Shown here piece after piece: positions 1 through 7,552 of a stretch of DNA of 15,578 bases. The notes beneath the pieces were generated by a model. That model worked only from the letters and a program-made list of their open reading frames with translations, was not told the DNA's origin and did not search any database. The position numbers and the translations under genes are program-made. The stretch lies in contig JAQSWC010000007.1 of assembly GCA_029266815.1 (NCBI GenBank), positions 1-15,578 of the forward strand. Reading direction: 5' to 3'. This DNA comes from Paucimonas sp. (lineage in GTDB: Bacteria; Pseudomonadota; Gammaproteobacteria; Burkholderiales; Burkholderiaceae_D). How positions within the stretch are numbered: position 1 is the first letter of the stretch; each line of letters starts with the position of its first letter.

Positions 1-676
1 CAAGAGCAACCACTTTGCCGCTTACGATGAAGTAGCGAAAAAATTCGGCAAGCTGATCGATGTCGATCCATGGATGCTGAATCCTTACTTCGGCAAGTGC
101 GGCGAAATCAATTTCCAGGAACGCACGGGTGAGGAATGCCTGGCGGCGAATGTCGACGCGCTGCTCGCCAAAATCCGCAAGAAATACAAGGAATACGGCA
201 TCAAGGAAACGCCTTTCGTCATCGTAAAGGCCGACGCCGGCACCTACGGCATGGGCATCATGACGGTGCGCGACGCCAGTGAAGTGAAAGACCTGAACCG
301 CAAGCAGCGCAACAAGATGTCGGTGGTGAAGGAAGGGCTGGAGGTGAGCGACGTCATCATCCAGGAAGGGGTGCATACTTTCGAGCGCATCAACGATGCC
401 GTCGCTGAACCGGTGGTCTACATGATCGACCGTTACGTGGTCGGCGGTTTCTATCGCGTCCATGCCGAGCGCGGCGTGGACGAAAACCTGAATGCGCCTG
501 GCATGCACTTCGTGCCGCTCGCCTTTGCGCAACAGCATGCCTTGCCCGACGTGCAGGCCAAACCCGGCACGGCGGCGCCCAACCGTTTCTACATGTACGG
601 CGTGGTGGCGCGCCTGGCACTGCTGGCAGCGTCGCTGGAACTTGAGAAGACTGATCCGAATCCCGAAATCTACTGA
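1..676 (+). CDS. gshA: Glutamate-cysteine ligase, C-terminal part (5' end outside window)
   Basis: The frame is open from base 2 with no start needed: codons before the first ATG (base 74) already read KSNHFAAYDEVAKKFG, so the gene enters from the left and about 224 residues are visible. The product would join glutamate and cysteine using ATP, the first step of glutathione synthesis, in the cytosol. The visible part resembles the proteobacterial 'T. ferrooxidans-type' GshA, which is about 430 residues long and unrelated to the E. coli enzyme. A glycine-rich stretch reads VKADAGTYGMGIMTV, typical of an ATP-grasp nucleotide loop, and an R-x-N/Y-rich end follows. It lies 30 bases before gshB, which does the second step, and this neighbour strongly supports the call. 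The family assignment is recognition by eye. The missing N-terminal half cannot be judged. Confidence 0.88.
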   Translation, partial: KSNHFAAYDEVAKKFGKLIDVDPWMLNPYFGKCGEINFQERTGEECLAANVDALLAKIRKKYKEYGIKETPFVIVKADAGTYGMGIMTVRDASEVKDLNRKQRNKMSVVKEGLEVSDVIIQEGVHTFERINDAVAEPVVYMIDRYVVGGFYRVHAERGVDENLNAPGMHFVPLAFAQQHALPDVQAKPGTAAPNRFYMYGVVARLALLAASLELEKTDPNPEIY

Positions 677-706
677 CGGCGCTTTTTACGTGCATCCGCT
701 GAACCT

Positions 707-1645
707 ATGAACATCGCTTTTCTCGCCGATTCGCTCGACAGCTTCAAGATCCACAAGGATTCGACCTACGCGATGATGGTTGAAGCGGCAAGGCGCGGCC
801 ACGCGGTTTATGCCTTCGAGCAGCATGGCATGGCAATCGAGTCGGGCAAGGCAGTGGCTTCGGTTCGGCGCGTGACGCTGACCGGCGACGCGCATTCCTG
901 GTATCAGGCAGAAGCTGCGGAAGTCCGCGAACTGGATGGTTTCGACGCGATCGTCCTGCGCAAGGATCCTCCCTTCGATCTCGAATACCTGTACACGACC
1001 CACTTGCTGGAAACTGCGGAGCGTCAGGGCGCACGCGTGTTCAACCGCCCTGCGGCAGTGCGCAGCCACAATGAAAAACTGGCGATCACCGAATTTCCGC
1101 AGTTCACGGCGCCAACGCTGGTAACCCGCGATGAAGCATGCCTTCGCGAGTTCCATGCCCAGCATTGCGACGTCATCTTCAAGCCGCTCGATGGCATGGG
1201 CGGTGCCGGCATCTTTCGTGTGAATCAAGATGGCCTGAACCTCGGCTCCATCATCGAAACACTGACGCAATACGGCACCCGTACCATCATGGCCCAGCGC
1301 TACATTCCGGAAATCAGCAAGGGCGACAAACGCATCCTGTTGATCGGCGGACAGGTCGTGCCTTATTCCCTCGCTCGCATTCCGCAGGCCGGCGAAGTCC
1401 GCGGCAATCTGGCGGCCGGCGGAACCGGCGTGGCGCAGCCTGTTTCGGCCCGCGACCGCGAAATTGCAGAAGCCCTGGCGCCGGAACTGATGGTGCGTGG
1501 CCTGATGCTGGTAGGATTGGACGTGATCGGCGATTATCTGACTGAAATTAATGTGACGAGCCCCACCTGCTTCCAGGAAATCACTCAACAAAGCGGCTTC
1601 GATGTGGCAGCGATGTTCATCGATGCGCTTGAAAACGCAGCATGA
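707..1645 (+). CDS. gshB: Glutathione synthetase
   Basis: A 312-residue protein matching the usual length (about 315) of bacterial GshB. It adds glycine to gamma-glutamylcysteine using ATP. The N-terminal fold begins MNIAFLADSLDSFKIHKDSTYAMM, a typical GshB start. The ATP-grasp domain shows the flexible glycine loop KPLDGMGGAGIFRV from residue 159, and the metal/ATP-binding end ETINVTSPT-like segment (TEINVTSPT, residues 279-287). The Shine-Dalgarno region before the ATG is weak, which suggests translation following gshA 30 bases upstream. The stop overlaps the next start as ATGA (1642-1645), so gshB and the EIIA gene are probably translationally coupled. Nothing appears damaged. Confidence 0.96.
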   Translation: MNIAFLADSLDSFKIHKDSTYAMMVEAARRGHAVYAFEQHGMAIESGKAVASVRRVTLTGDAHSWYQAEAAEVRELDGFDAIVLRKDPPFDLEYLYTTHLLETAERQGARVFNRPAAVRSHNEKLAITEFPQFTAPTLVTRDEACLREFHAQHCDVIFKPLDGMGGAGIFRVNQDGLNLGSIIETLTQYGTRTIMAQRYIPEISKGDKRILLIGGQVVPYSLARIPQAGEVRGNLAAGGTGVAQPVSARDREIAEALAPELMVRGLMLVGLDVIGDYLTEINVTSPTCFQEITQQSGFDVAAMFIDALENAA

Positions 1646-2049
1646 TCGGCATTCTTCTTCTCACCCATGCTCCGTTGGGGCAGGCATTCATCGATGCGGC
1701 GACGCACGTGTTTCGTGCACGCCCGCTTCAGATCGAGGCGATCGATGTCATTGCAGACCAGAACACCGATGAGGTGAAGCATGTCGCCCAGGCAGCGATT
1801 GCGCGGCTCGACACCGGTGCCGGCGTGCTGGTGATGACCGACGTGATGGGCGGCACGCCGTCCAACTGCACCTTGTGTCTGGCCCAGCCGGGGCATGTGG
1901 AAGTGGTGGCCGGCATCAGCCTGCCGATGCTGTTGCGAGCGATTACCTATCGGCAATCGACAATGGATGTCGTAGTGGAAATGGCGCTGGCGGGTGGCCA
2001 AGGAGGCGCCTGCAAAGTGGATAACCGGGTCCGCCTGTCGCCCAACTGA
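1642..2049 (+). CDS. PTS EIIA component, mannose family
   Basis: A 135-residue single-domain protein of the EIIA-Man type. It begins MIGILLLTHAPLG, and His9 is the expected phosphorylation site (His10 in E. coli ManX). The core segment GVLVMTDVMGGTPSNC is the family hallmark. It would accept phosphate from HPr. No EIIB, EIIC or EIID permease gene lies nearby, so I infer a regulatory rather than sugar-transporting role, as in the incomplete PTS described in Neisseria and other betaproteobacteria. The start overlaps the gshB stop by four bases. HPr follows 29 bases later. The family call is firm; the physiological target is unknown from sequence. Confidence 0.93.
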   Translation: MIGILLLTHAPLGQAFIDAATHVFRARPLQIEAIDVIADQNTDEVKHVAQAAIARLDTGAGVLVMTDVMGGTPSNCTLCLAQPGHVEVVAGISLPMLLRAITYRQSTMDVVVEMALAGGQGGACKVDNRVRLSPN

Positions 2050-2078
2050 ACATCAATTTTTTCGTATCAAGAACAACA

Positions 2079-2348
2079 ATGCTCCAACGCGAAATCGGCA
2101 TCATCAACAAGCTTGGCCTGCATGCGCGTGCTTCCGCGAAACTGACGCAACTTGCCTCCAAGTACAAGTGCGAGGTCTGGCTGACCCGCAACGGCAAGCG
2201 CGTGAACGGCAAATCCATCATGGGCGTGATGATGCTAGCCGCCGGCAACGGCAGCAAAGTGCTGCTCGAAACGGATGGCGCCGACGAGCAGGAATGCTTT
2301 GACGCCCTGGAAAACTTAATACAAAATAAATTCGGCGAAGACGAGTAG
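2079..2348 (+). CDS. ptsH: Phosphocarrier protein HPr
   Basis: An 89-residue HPr, the normal length. It carries phosphate from Enzyme I to EIIA. The active-site His15 sits in NKLGLHARAS. The second conserved region VNGKSIMGVMML places Ser46 exactly where HPr kinase/phosphorylase acts in organisms that have HprK, so both the histidine relay and serine regulation are possible. The Shine-Dalgarno is poor (AAGAACAAC before the ATG). The gene sits between the EIIA and Enzyme I genes in the same direction, and the arrangement EIIA-HPr-EI without a permease supports a regulatory phosphorelay. Confidence 0.97.
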   Translation: MLQREIGIINKLGLHARASAKLTQLASKYKCEVWLTRNGKRVNGKSIMGVMMLAAGNGSKVLLETDGADEQECFDALENLIQNKFGEDE

Positions 2349-2361
2349 CCGCACACTTACC

Positions 2362-2374
2362 AGGAACGGTTCCT
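2362..2374. repeat. 13-base perfect palindromic site between ptsH and ptsI
   Basis: Arms AGGAAC and GTTCCT flank a single central G. A one-base centre is too tight for a full RNA hairpin (an inner 4-bp stem with a 5-base loop is possible), so it could be a protein-binding half-site pair or chance. There is no T-run, so it is not a terminator. It lies 13 bases after the ptsH stop and 23 bases before the ptsI start. Confidence 0.3.
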
Positions 2375-2397
2375 TAATTCCAACAACATCACCGTAC

Positions 2398-4149
2398 ATG
2401 GCTTCTTTCACTCTCCACGGCATTCCAGTCTCGCGCGGTATTGCGATCGGCAGGGCGCACCTGCTCACGCCGGCGGCGCTGGACGTCAAGCATTATCTCG
2501 TGCCGGACGAGAGCATCGAAGCCGAGGTGCAACGGTTGCAAAATGCCATTGCCACCGTGCACAAGGAATTGCAGACGCTGTGGAGTGACCTGCCGAAGGA
2601 CTCCCCGGCCGAGCTGGGCGCTTTCATCGACGTGCATGCACTGATACTTTCGGATCCGATGATCGCCGAGGTGCCGCTCGACATCATCCGTGCCCGCCAT
2701 TACAACGCCGAGTGGGCACTGGTGACGCAGATCGATGAACTCTCGTCGCAGTTCGATGACATCGGCGATGCCTACCTGCGCGAGCGCAAGGCGGACATCC
2801 AGCAGGTCGGCGAACGAGTGCTGAAGGTGCTGACCGGCACGGCGGGCTCTCTGCCGAAGGTGAACGAACATGGCGAAACGCACGCGGGCATGATTGTAGT
2901 GGCGCACGATATTTCGCCCGCCGACATGCTGCAGTTCCGCGACCGCTCCTTCGGCGGCTTCATCACCGACCTCGGCGGTCAGAACTCGCATACCGCCATC
3001 GTTGCGCGCAGCCTGGATATTCCCGCCGCGGTCGGCATGACCAATGCCTCGGCGCTAATCCAGCAGGACGACTGGGTCATCATCGACGGCGACAACGGCG
3101 TGGTCGTGGTCGATCCACCGCCCGAGGTGCTGAACCAGTACCGCGACCGCCAGTTGCGCATCCAGCGCGAGCGCAAGAAGCTTTCCAAGCTGAAGAAGAC
3201 GCCTGCCGTCACGCGCGACGGTGTCAAGATCAATTTGTACGCCAACATCGAGTTCCCCGAGGACTGCGCTTCGGCCATGGAAGCCGGCGCCAACGGCGTG
3301 GGCCTGTTCCGTTCCGAATTCCTGTTCATGGGCCGCATCGGCGGTTCGGCCAATCTTCCTACGGAAGACGAGCAGTTCGAGTCCTACCGCAAGGCGGTGG
3401 AAATGATGAAGGGCCGGCCAGTAACGATACGCACGCTCGACATCGGCGCCGACAAGCCGCTCGACGCCGCCGAACAGACGGCGCCCAACCCGGCCTTGGG
3501 CCTGCGCGCCATCCGCTACTGCCTGGCGGAACCGCAGATGTTCCTCGCGCAATTGCGTGCGATCCTGCGCGCCTCCGCCTACGGTCCGGTGAAACTGCTG
3601 GTGCCGATGCTGGCGCACGCCTTCGAAATCGAAAAGACGCTGGGCCTGATCGAGCACGCGATGAACCAGTTGCGCGCGGCGAACAAGGTCTTCGACCCGC
3701 TGATCCAGGTGGGTGCGATGATCGAGATTCCGGCGGCCGCGCTGACGCTACCGATGTTCGTCAAGCGCATGGACTTCCTTTCCATCGGCACCAACGACCT
3801 GATTCAGTACACGCTGGCGATCGACCGGGTCGATCATGAAGTCGCGCATCTCTACAACCCGCTTCATCCGGCCGTGCTGCAACTGCTGTCGCACACGATC
3901 ACCACGGGCGCCAAGGCTGGCATCCCGGTTTCCGTGTGCGGCGAAATGGCGGGTGACACCAAGCTTACGCGCCTCCTGCTCGGTATGGGATTGCGCGAAT
4001 TTTCCATGCATCCCTCGCAGATTCTCTCCGTGAAACAGGAAATCCTGAATTGCGACATTGAACTGCTGGCGCCGCAGACGAAAAAAATCCTGCGCAGCTT
4101 CGATCCGGGCGATATCGCCGATGCGATGGAGGCATTGGCGCATGTTTGA
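2398..4149 (+). CDS. ptsI: Phosphoenolpyruvate-protein phosphotransferase (Enzyme I)
   Basis: A 583-residue protein, the usual Enzyme I length (about 575). It takes phosphate from PEP onto its own histidine and passes it to HPr. Order of parts: the N-terminal swivel and HPr-binding helices (residues 1-230), with phosphorylated His198 in GGQNSHTAIVARS; then the PEP-binding TIM barrel, with GVGLFRSEFLFMGR, the SIGTNDLIQY segment and catalytic Cys514 in VCGEMAGD. All key residues are present, so this should be an active enzyme. It follows ptsH by 49 bases and ends the operon. No intrinsic terminator follows directly; a new promoter begins 10 bases after its stop. Confidence 0.97.
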   Translation: MASFTLHGIPVSRGIAIGRAHLLTPAALDVKHYLVPDESIEAEVQRLQNAIATVHKELQTLWSDLPKDSPAELGAFIDVHALILSDPMIAEVPLDIIRARHYNAEWALVTQIDELSSQFDDIGDAYLRERKADIQQVGERVLKVLTGTAGSLPKVNEHGETHAGMIVVAHDISPADMLQFRDRSFGGFITDLGGQNSHTAIVARSLDIPAAVGMTNASALIQQDDWVIIDGDNGVVVVDPPPEVLNQYRDRQLRIQRERKKLSKLKKTPAVTRDGVKINLYANIEFPEDCASAMEAGANGVGLFRSEFLFMGRIGGSANLPTEDEQFESYRKAVEMMKGRPVTIRTLDIGADKPLDAAEQTAPNPALGLRAIRYCLAEPQMFLAQLRAILRASAYGPVKLLVPMLAHAFEIEKTLGLIEHAMNQLRAANKVFDPLIQVGAMIEIPAAALTLPMFVKRMDFLSIGTNDLIQYTLAIDRVDHEVAHLYNPLHPAVLQLLSHTITTGAKAGIPVSVCGEMAGDTKLTRLLLGMGLREFSMHPSQILSVKQEILNCDIELLAPQTKKILRSFDPGDIADAMEALAHV

Positions 4150-4158
4150 CCTTGCGGT

Positions 4159-4187
4159 TTGACGCCGCCGCGCGGTTTCGATATTCT
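4159..4187 (+). promoter_or_regulatory. Predicted sigma70 promoter of metX-metW
   Basis: A -35 box TTGACG (4159-4164, five of six consensus bases), a 17-base spacer, and a -10 box TATTCT (4182-4187, four of six). Transcription would start near 4194, directly before the first base-paired strand of the predicted riboswitch (4196). The fit between promoter, aptamer and terminator makes each more believable. Confidence 0.6.
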
Positions 4188-4195
4188 TGCGTCAT

Positions 4196-4283
4196 TGCGC
4201 CGATTTGAACGGTCGATTCATCGACTTCAGCTTGCGGGCGCAGGAAACCTTGGCGTTTCCGAACAAATACGGCTAAAGCGAGC
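4196..4283 (+). promoter_or_regulatory. SAM-II-like riboswitch candidate in the metX leader
   Basis: Seen: a perfect 6-bp stem P1, TGCGCC (4196-4201) with GGCGCA (4237-4242). Its loop starts with GATTTGA (4202-4208) and ends with GCTTGCG (4230-4236) just before the closing strand. After P1 come AACAAAT (4262-4268) and GCTAAAG (4272-4278). Known (from memory): alphaproteobacterial SAM-II (metA) elements share GAUUU in loop 1, CUUGC before the P1 closing strand, a CAA stretch that pairs back to it as a pseudoknot, and an invariant GCUAAA. Two extra hairpins, GTCGA/TCGAC (4212-4225) and GGAAAC/GTTTCC (4243-4260), look like peripheral insertions. The CUUG/CAA pseudoknot carries one mismatch; GCTTGC also fits GCGAGC (4278-4283). 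Position before metX is the classic site for this class. I could not run a covariance search. Confidence 0.6.
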
Positions 4284-4304
4284 TTGAAACCGAGCCCCGA
4301 ATTT

Positions 4305-4336
4305 AGCCCGAACAGCATATGCTCTCGGGCTTTTTT
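4305..4336 (+). terminator. Intrinsic terminator in the metX leader
   Basis: Stem AGCCCGA (4305-4311) with TCGGGCT (4325-4331), followed by a run of six T (4331-4336). The loop itself contains the palindrome AGCATATGCT (4314-4323). It ends 24 bases before the metX start, which makes sense only if read-through is regulated. The 5' arm GCCCG (4306-4310) can alternatively pair with CGGGC (4235-4239), which overlaps the closing strand of riboswitch stem P1. An antiterminator that exists only when P1 is open is therefore possible. Confidence 0.8.
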
Positions 4337-4360
4337 CATTTTGGGCCACACTGAATCTTT

Positions 4361-5503
4361 ATGAAATCACTCGGAATCGTCACGCCGCAATCCATGCACT
4401 TCGCAGAACCGCTGCCCTTGCAGAGCGGCGCGTCGCTGGCCGGTTATACATTGGTCTATGAAACCTACGGCGAGTTGAATGCAGACCGCTCGAATGCAGT
4501 GCTGGTGTGTCACGCGTTGAACGCGTCGCATCACGTGGCCGGTACCTATGTCGATGCGCATACCGGCAAGAAGCAGATCGGCTGGTGGGACAACATGGTC
4601 GGCCCCGGCAAGCCGGTCGATACCGACAAGTTTTTCGTCATCGGCGTCAACAACCTCGGTTCCTGTTTCGGCTCCACCGGGCCGATGCACACGAATCCTG
4701 CCACCGGCAAACCGTACGGACCGGACTTCCCGGTAGTGACGGTGGAAGACTGGGTGCACGCGCAGGCACGCCTGGCCGACGAGCTTGGGATCAAACAGTT
4801 TGCGGCCGTAATGGGCGGTTCGCTCGGCGGCATGCAGGCGCTGTCGTGGAGCATGATGTATCCCGAGCGGATCCGCCATTGCGTGGTGATCGCTTCCACG
4901 CCCAAGCTGTCGGCGCAGAACATCGCCTTCAACGATGTGGCGCGGCAAGCGATCCTCACCGATCCGCAATTTCACGGCGGCGATTTCTATTCGCATGGCG
5001 TGGTGCCGAAGAACGGCCTGCGCGTGGCGCGCATGCTGGGCCATATCACCTATCTGTCCGACGACGACATGGCCGAAAAATTCGGCCGCGACCTGCGCGA
5101 AGGGAAGTACCAGTTTGGTTTTGGCATCGATTTCGAGATCGAATCCTATCTGCGCTATCAGGGCGACAAGTTTTCGGAGTACTTCGATGCCAACACCTAT
5201 CTGCTGATCACCAAGGCGCTCGATTATTTCGACCCGGCCAAGGAATTCGGCGGCGATCTGACCAAGGCACTGTCGGAAACCAGGGCACAGTTTTTCGTCG
5301 CCTCTTTCACCACCGACTGGCGTTTCTCGCCCGAGCGCAGCCGCGAAATCGTGCAGGCGCTGGTCAACAACAAGCGCCGTGTGACGTATGCGGAAATCGA
5401 TGCGCCGCACGGGCATGATGCCTTCCTGCTGGAAGATTCCCGCTATATGAACGCCGTGCGCGCCTATTACGAGCGCATCTCCAATGATCTGGAGGTCGCA
5501 TGA
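4361..5503 (+). CDS. metX: Homoserine O-acyltransferase MetX
   Basis: A 380-residue alpha/beta-hydrolase-fold enzyme that activates the homoserine hydroxyl with an acyl-CoA, the first committed step of methionine synthesis. The nucleophile elbow MGGSLGGMQ gives Ser154; the other triad members are Asp319 (TTDWRFSP) and His352 (GHDAFL). The N-terminal FAEPLPLQSGASLAGYTLVYETYG and the NNLGSCFGSTGP loop are typical. Sequence family alone does not tell acetyl-CoA from succinyl-CoA use; many betaproteobacterial MetX proteins are annotated as succinyltransferases (metXS), so the donor is left open. The gene overlaps metW by ATGA and is preceded by a predicted SAM-responsive leader. Confidence 0.96.
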   Translation: MKSLGIVTPQSMHFAEPLPLQSGASLAGYTLVYETYGELNADRSNAVLVCHALNASHHVAGTYVDAHTGKKQIGWWDNMVGPGKPVDTDKFFVIGVNNLGSCFGSTGPMHTNPATGKPYGPDFPVVTVEDWVHAQARLADELGIKQFAAVMGGSLGGMQALSWSMMYPERIRHCVVIASTPKLSAQNIAFNDVARQAILTDPQFHGGDFYSHGVVPKNGLRVARMLGHITYLSDDDMAEKFGRDLREGKYQFGFGIDFEIESYLRYQGDKFSEYFDANTYLLITKALDYFDPAKEFGGDLTKALSETRAQFFVASFTTDWRFSPERSREIVQALVNNKRRVTYAEIDAPHGHDAFLLEDSRYMNAVRAYYERISNDLEVA

Positions 5504-6111
5504 ATTTCCATGAACTGAGACGCATGCGCGCCGATCTCGCCTTCATTGAACATTGGGTGAAGGAAGGTTCGCAAGTGCTTGATCTGGGCTGCGGCGACGG
5601 CACCATGATGGAATACCTGCAGACCACCAAGCGCTGCATCGGCTACGGGATTGAAATCGATGATGGCGAAGTCCTGCGTTGCGTGCAGCGCGGCGTGCCG
5701 GTGATCCAGCAGAATCTGGAAACGGGACTGGCCATGTTTGCCGACAATTCCTTCGACATGGTGCTGTGCCTGTCCGCCCTGCAAATGATGAAGACTGTGG
5801 AAGGCACCTTGCAGGATATTGCGCGAGTCGGCCGGGAAGCGATCGTATCCTTCCCGAATTTCGCTTACTGGCCGCATCGCGTGGCGCTGCTGCGCGGTCG
5901 CATGCCCGTATCGAAAACACTGCCCTACCAGTGGTACGACACGCCGAACCTGCGTTTCGCCACCATCCGCGACTTCGAGGAACTCGCCAATAAGGCCGGA
6001 CTCGAAGTGCTCGAGCACGTGGCGCTGAAAGACGGCAAGCTGGTGGAATTCCTTTCCAACTGGCGTGGCAATCTTGCTGTTTTCCGCTTGAGGAAGAAGA
6101 CGGCTGCATGA
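5500..6111 (+). CDS. metW: Methionine biosynthesis protein MetW
   Basis: A 203-residue protein with a class I SAM-dependent methyltransferase fold. Motif I is VLDLGCGDGTMMEYL, followed by the acidic GIEIDDGE strand end and SFDMVLCLSALQM. MetW is regularly encoded next to metX in proteobacteria and is reported to act with MetX in methionine synthesis; its exact chemical activity is not settled. The start ATG at 5500 lies inside the metX stop (ATGA), with GGAGGT a few bases upstream inside metX, a strong Shine-Dalgarno. Length is normal. Confidence 0.95.
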   Translation: MNFHELRRMRADLAFIEHWVKEGSQVLDLGCGDGTMMEYLQTTKRCIGYGIEIDDGEVLRCVQRGVPVIQQNLETGLAMFADNSFDMVLCLSALQMMKTVEGTLQDIARVGREAIVSFPNFAYWPHRVALLRGRMPVSKTLPYQWYDTPNLRFATIRDFEELANKAGLEVLEHVALKDGKLVEFLSNWRGNLAVFRLRKKTAA

Positions 6112-6162
6112 TGCCGGTTCCAGCTTCATTCTCGCCGCCAGGCTCTTCAGGGAAGGCATCCG

Positions 6163-7461
6163 ATGAGCGCTGAAAAGAATACCGGCAAACCAGCTTTGCG
6201 CATCCACGATGCGTTTCTCCAGCCTTCAGCGTGGACGCTCTTCTTCTTCGGCTTCGCTTCGGGCCTGCCCTTCCTCCTGGTCGCCGGCACGCTTGCTTAC
6301 TGGCTGAAAGAAAACGGCATCACGCTGAAGGAAATCACCATGATCGCCAGCGCGGGCATGGCCTATTCCTTCAAGTTCCTATGGGCGCCCGCCGTCGACC
6401 GTCTCCGCCTGCCGTTTCTGGGTCGGCTCGGCCAGCGGCGAAGCTGGCTGGTCCTGACCCAGTTGCTGGTCATGGCGGGACTGATGATGATGGCCGGCGT
6501 CACCCCATCCCAGCTTGGCCTGTTCGTCGGCCTGACCCTAATGGTCGCGTTTGCGGGCGCCACCCTCGACATTGCAGTGGATGCCTATCGCATCGAGATT
6601 GCGCCGATGGAAGCACAGGGCGCGCTGGTCGCTACTTATTCGCTGGGCTACCGCATCGCATTGATCGTCACCGGCGCATTGGCTTTGGTGCTGGCTGATC
6701 ATGTGGTGTGGCCCGATGTCTATCGCGTGATGGCAGCCTGCATGCTGATTCCGCTGGCCGCCGTGGCCATGGCGCCTGAGCCGAAAGTGTTGCGCGAGCA
6801 TGCGCAAGGGTGGGCCGAGGGTTTGCGCGAAGGCGTGGTGGAACCCTTCGCCGATTTCTTCCGCCGCTTCGGTGGCAGAGTGGGTTTGTTGATACTCCTC
6901 TTCATCCTGCTATTCAAGGTTTCTGACCAGGCTCTAGTGGGCGGCATCATGGGACCGTTTTACCTGGACCAGGGTTTCACCAAGACCCAGATTGCCGCGG
7001 TGTCCAAGGTCTACGGCATCTGGGTCGGCATCGCCGGTGCCTTTCTTGGCGGTGTGGCCGTCGCGCGCTGGGGTGTGGAGCGTGGGCTCCTGCTGGGAAT
7101 CGTGCTGGGCGCGATCAGCAATCTTCTCTATCTCTGGCTGATCGGTGCCAACGGCGATATCACCATGCTGACCGTGGTGATTTCGGGCGAAAATCTCGCG
7201 CAGGGAATACTGGGCACCACTGCCGTGGCCTACCTGTCGGCGCTGGTCAACCAGCGTTATACCGCGACGCAGTACGCGCTGTTCAGCTCGCTGATCACGT
7301 TACCGGGCAAGGTGCTGGGTTTCTATTCCGGCCGCATCGTCGAAGCGGTAGGATATGCTCCGTATTTCTGGATCACCGCGCTGGCCATCGTGCCGGCCAT
7401 CGCCCTGTATTTCTGGCTGACGCCACGGGTCAGGCTGAACGGCGACGCCGGAACCGACTAG
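6163..7461 (+). CDS. ampG: AmpG-family muropeptide permease (MFS transporter)
   Basis: A 432-residue, strongly hydrophobic protein of the major facilitator type with about 12 predicted membrane helices. The start region, FGFASGLPFLLVAGTLAYWLKENGITLKEI, and FKFLWAPAVDRLRLPFLGRLGQRRSW are the AmpG signature segments. AmpG imports anhydro-muropeptides from peptidoglycan turnover across the inner membrane for recycling, and in some bacteria this feeds beta-lactamase induction. The start ATG has GGGAAGG a few bases upstream. It lies 51 bases after metW with no terminator between, so it may be carried on the metXW transcript, though no functional link is evident. A related sugar or siderophore MFS is less likely. 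Confidence 0.9.
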   Translation: MSAEKNTGKPALRIHDAFLQPSAWTLFFFGFASGLPFLLVAGTLAYWLKENGITLKEITMIASAGMAYSFKFLWAPAVDRLRLPFLGRLGQRRSWLVLTQLLVMAGLMMMAGVTPSQLGLFVGLTLMVAFAGATLDIAVDAYRIEIAPMEAQGALVATYSLGYRIALIVTGALALVLADHVVWPDVYRVMAACMLIPLAAVAMAPEPKVLREHAQGWAEGLREGVVEPFADFFRRFGGRVGLLILLFILLFKVSDQALVGGIMGPFYLDQGFTKTQIAAVSKVYGIWVGIAGAFLGGVAVARWGVERGLLLGIVLGAISNLLYLWLIGANGDITMLTVVISGENLAQGILGTTAVAYLSALVNQRYTATQYALFSSLITLPGKVLGFYSGRIVEAVGYAPYFWITALAIVPAIALYFWLTPRVRLNGDAGTD

Positions 7462-7552
7462 CCTTTCCTTTTTCCGATCCGGCCGGTCCGGGCATCTTGT
7501 AGACTTGGAGCTGCGCTCTTGGCGCCTATTCGTTTCCCGAAGGAGAAAACCA

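Noticed and set aside
686..1591. A 301-codon open frame on the - strand opposite gshB
   Set aside because: It mirrors the intact gshB gene; GC-rich codon bias opens antisense frames. The composition (His/Gln/Arg/Ala-rich) matches no family and no ribosome site is seen.
4367..5416. A 349-codon - strand frame and a 303-codon shifted + frame (4507-5418) across metX
   Set aside because: Both overlap a fully conserved MetX with its catalytic triad; their products are Arg/His-rich shadow translations.
7505..7552. A 16-codon longer start for the M48 protease
   Set aside because: It would place charged residues (ELRSWRLFVSRRRK) before the signal peptide and skip the AGGAG site before 7553.
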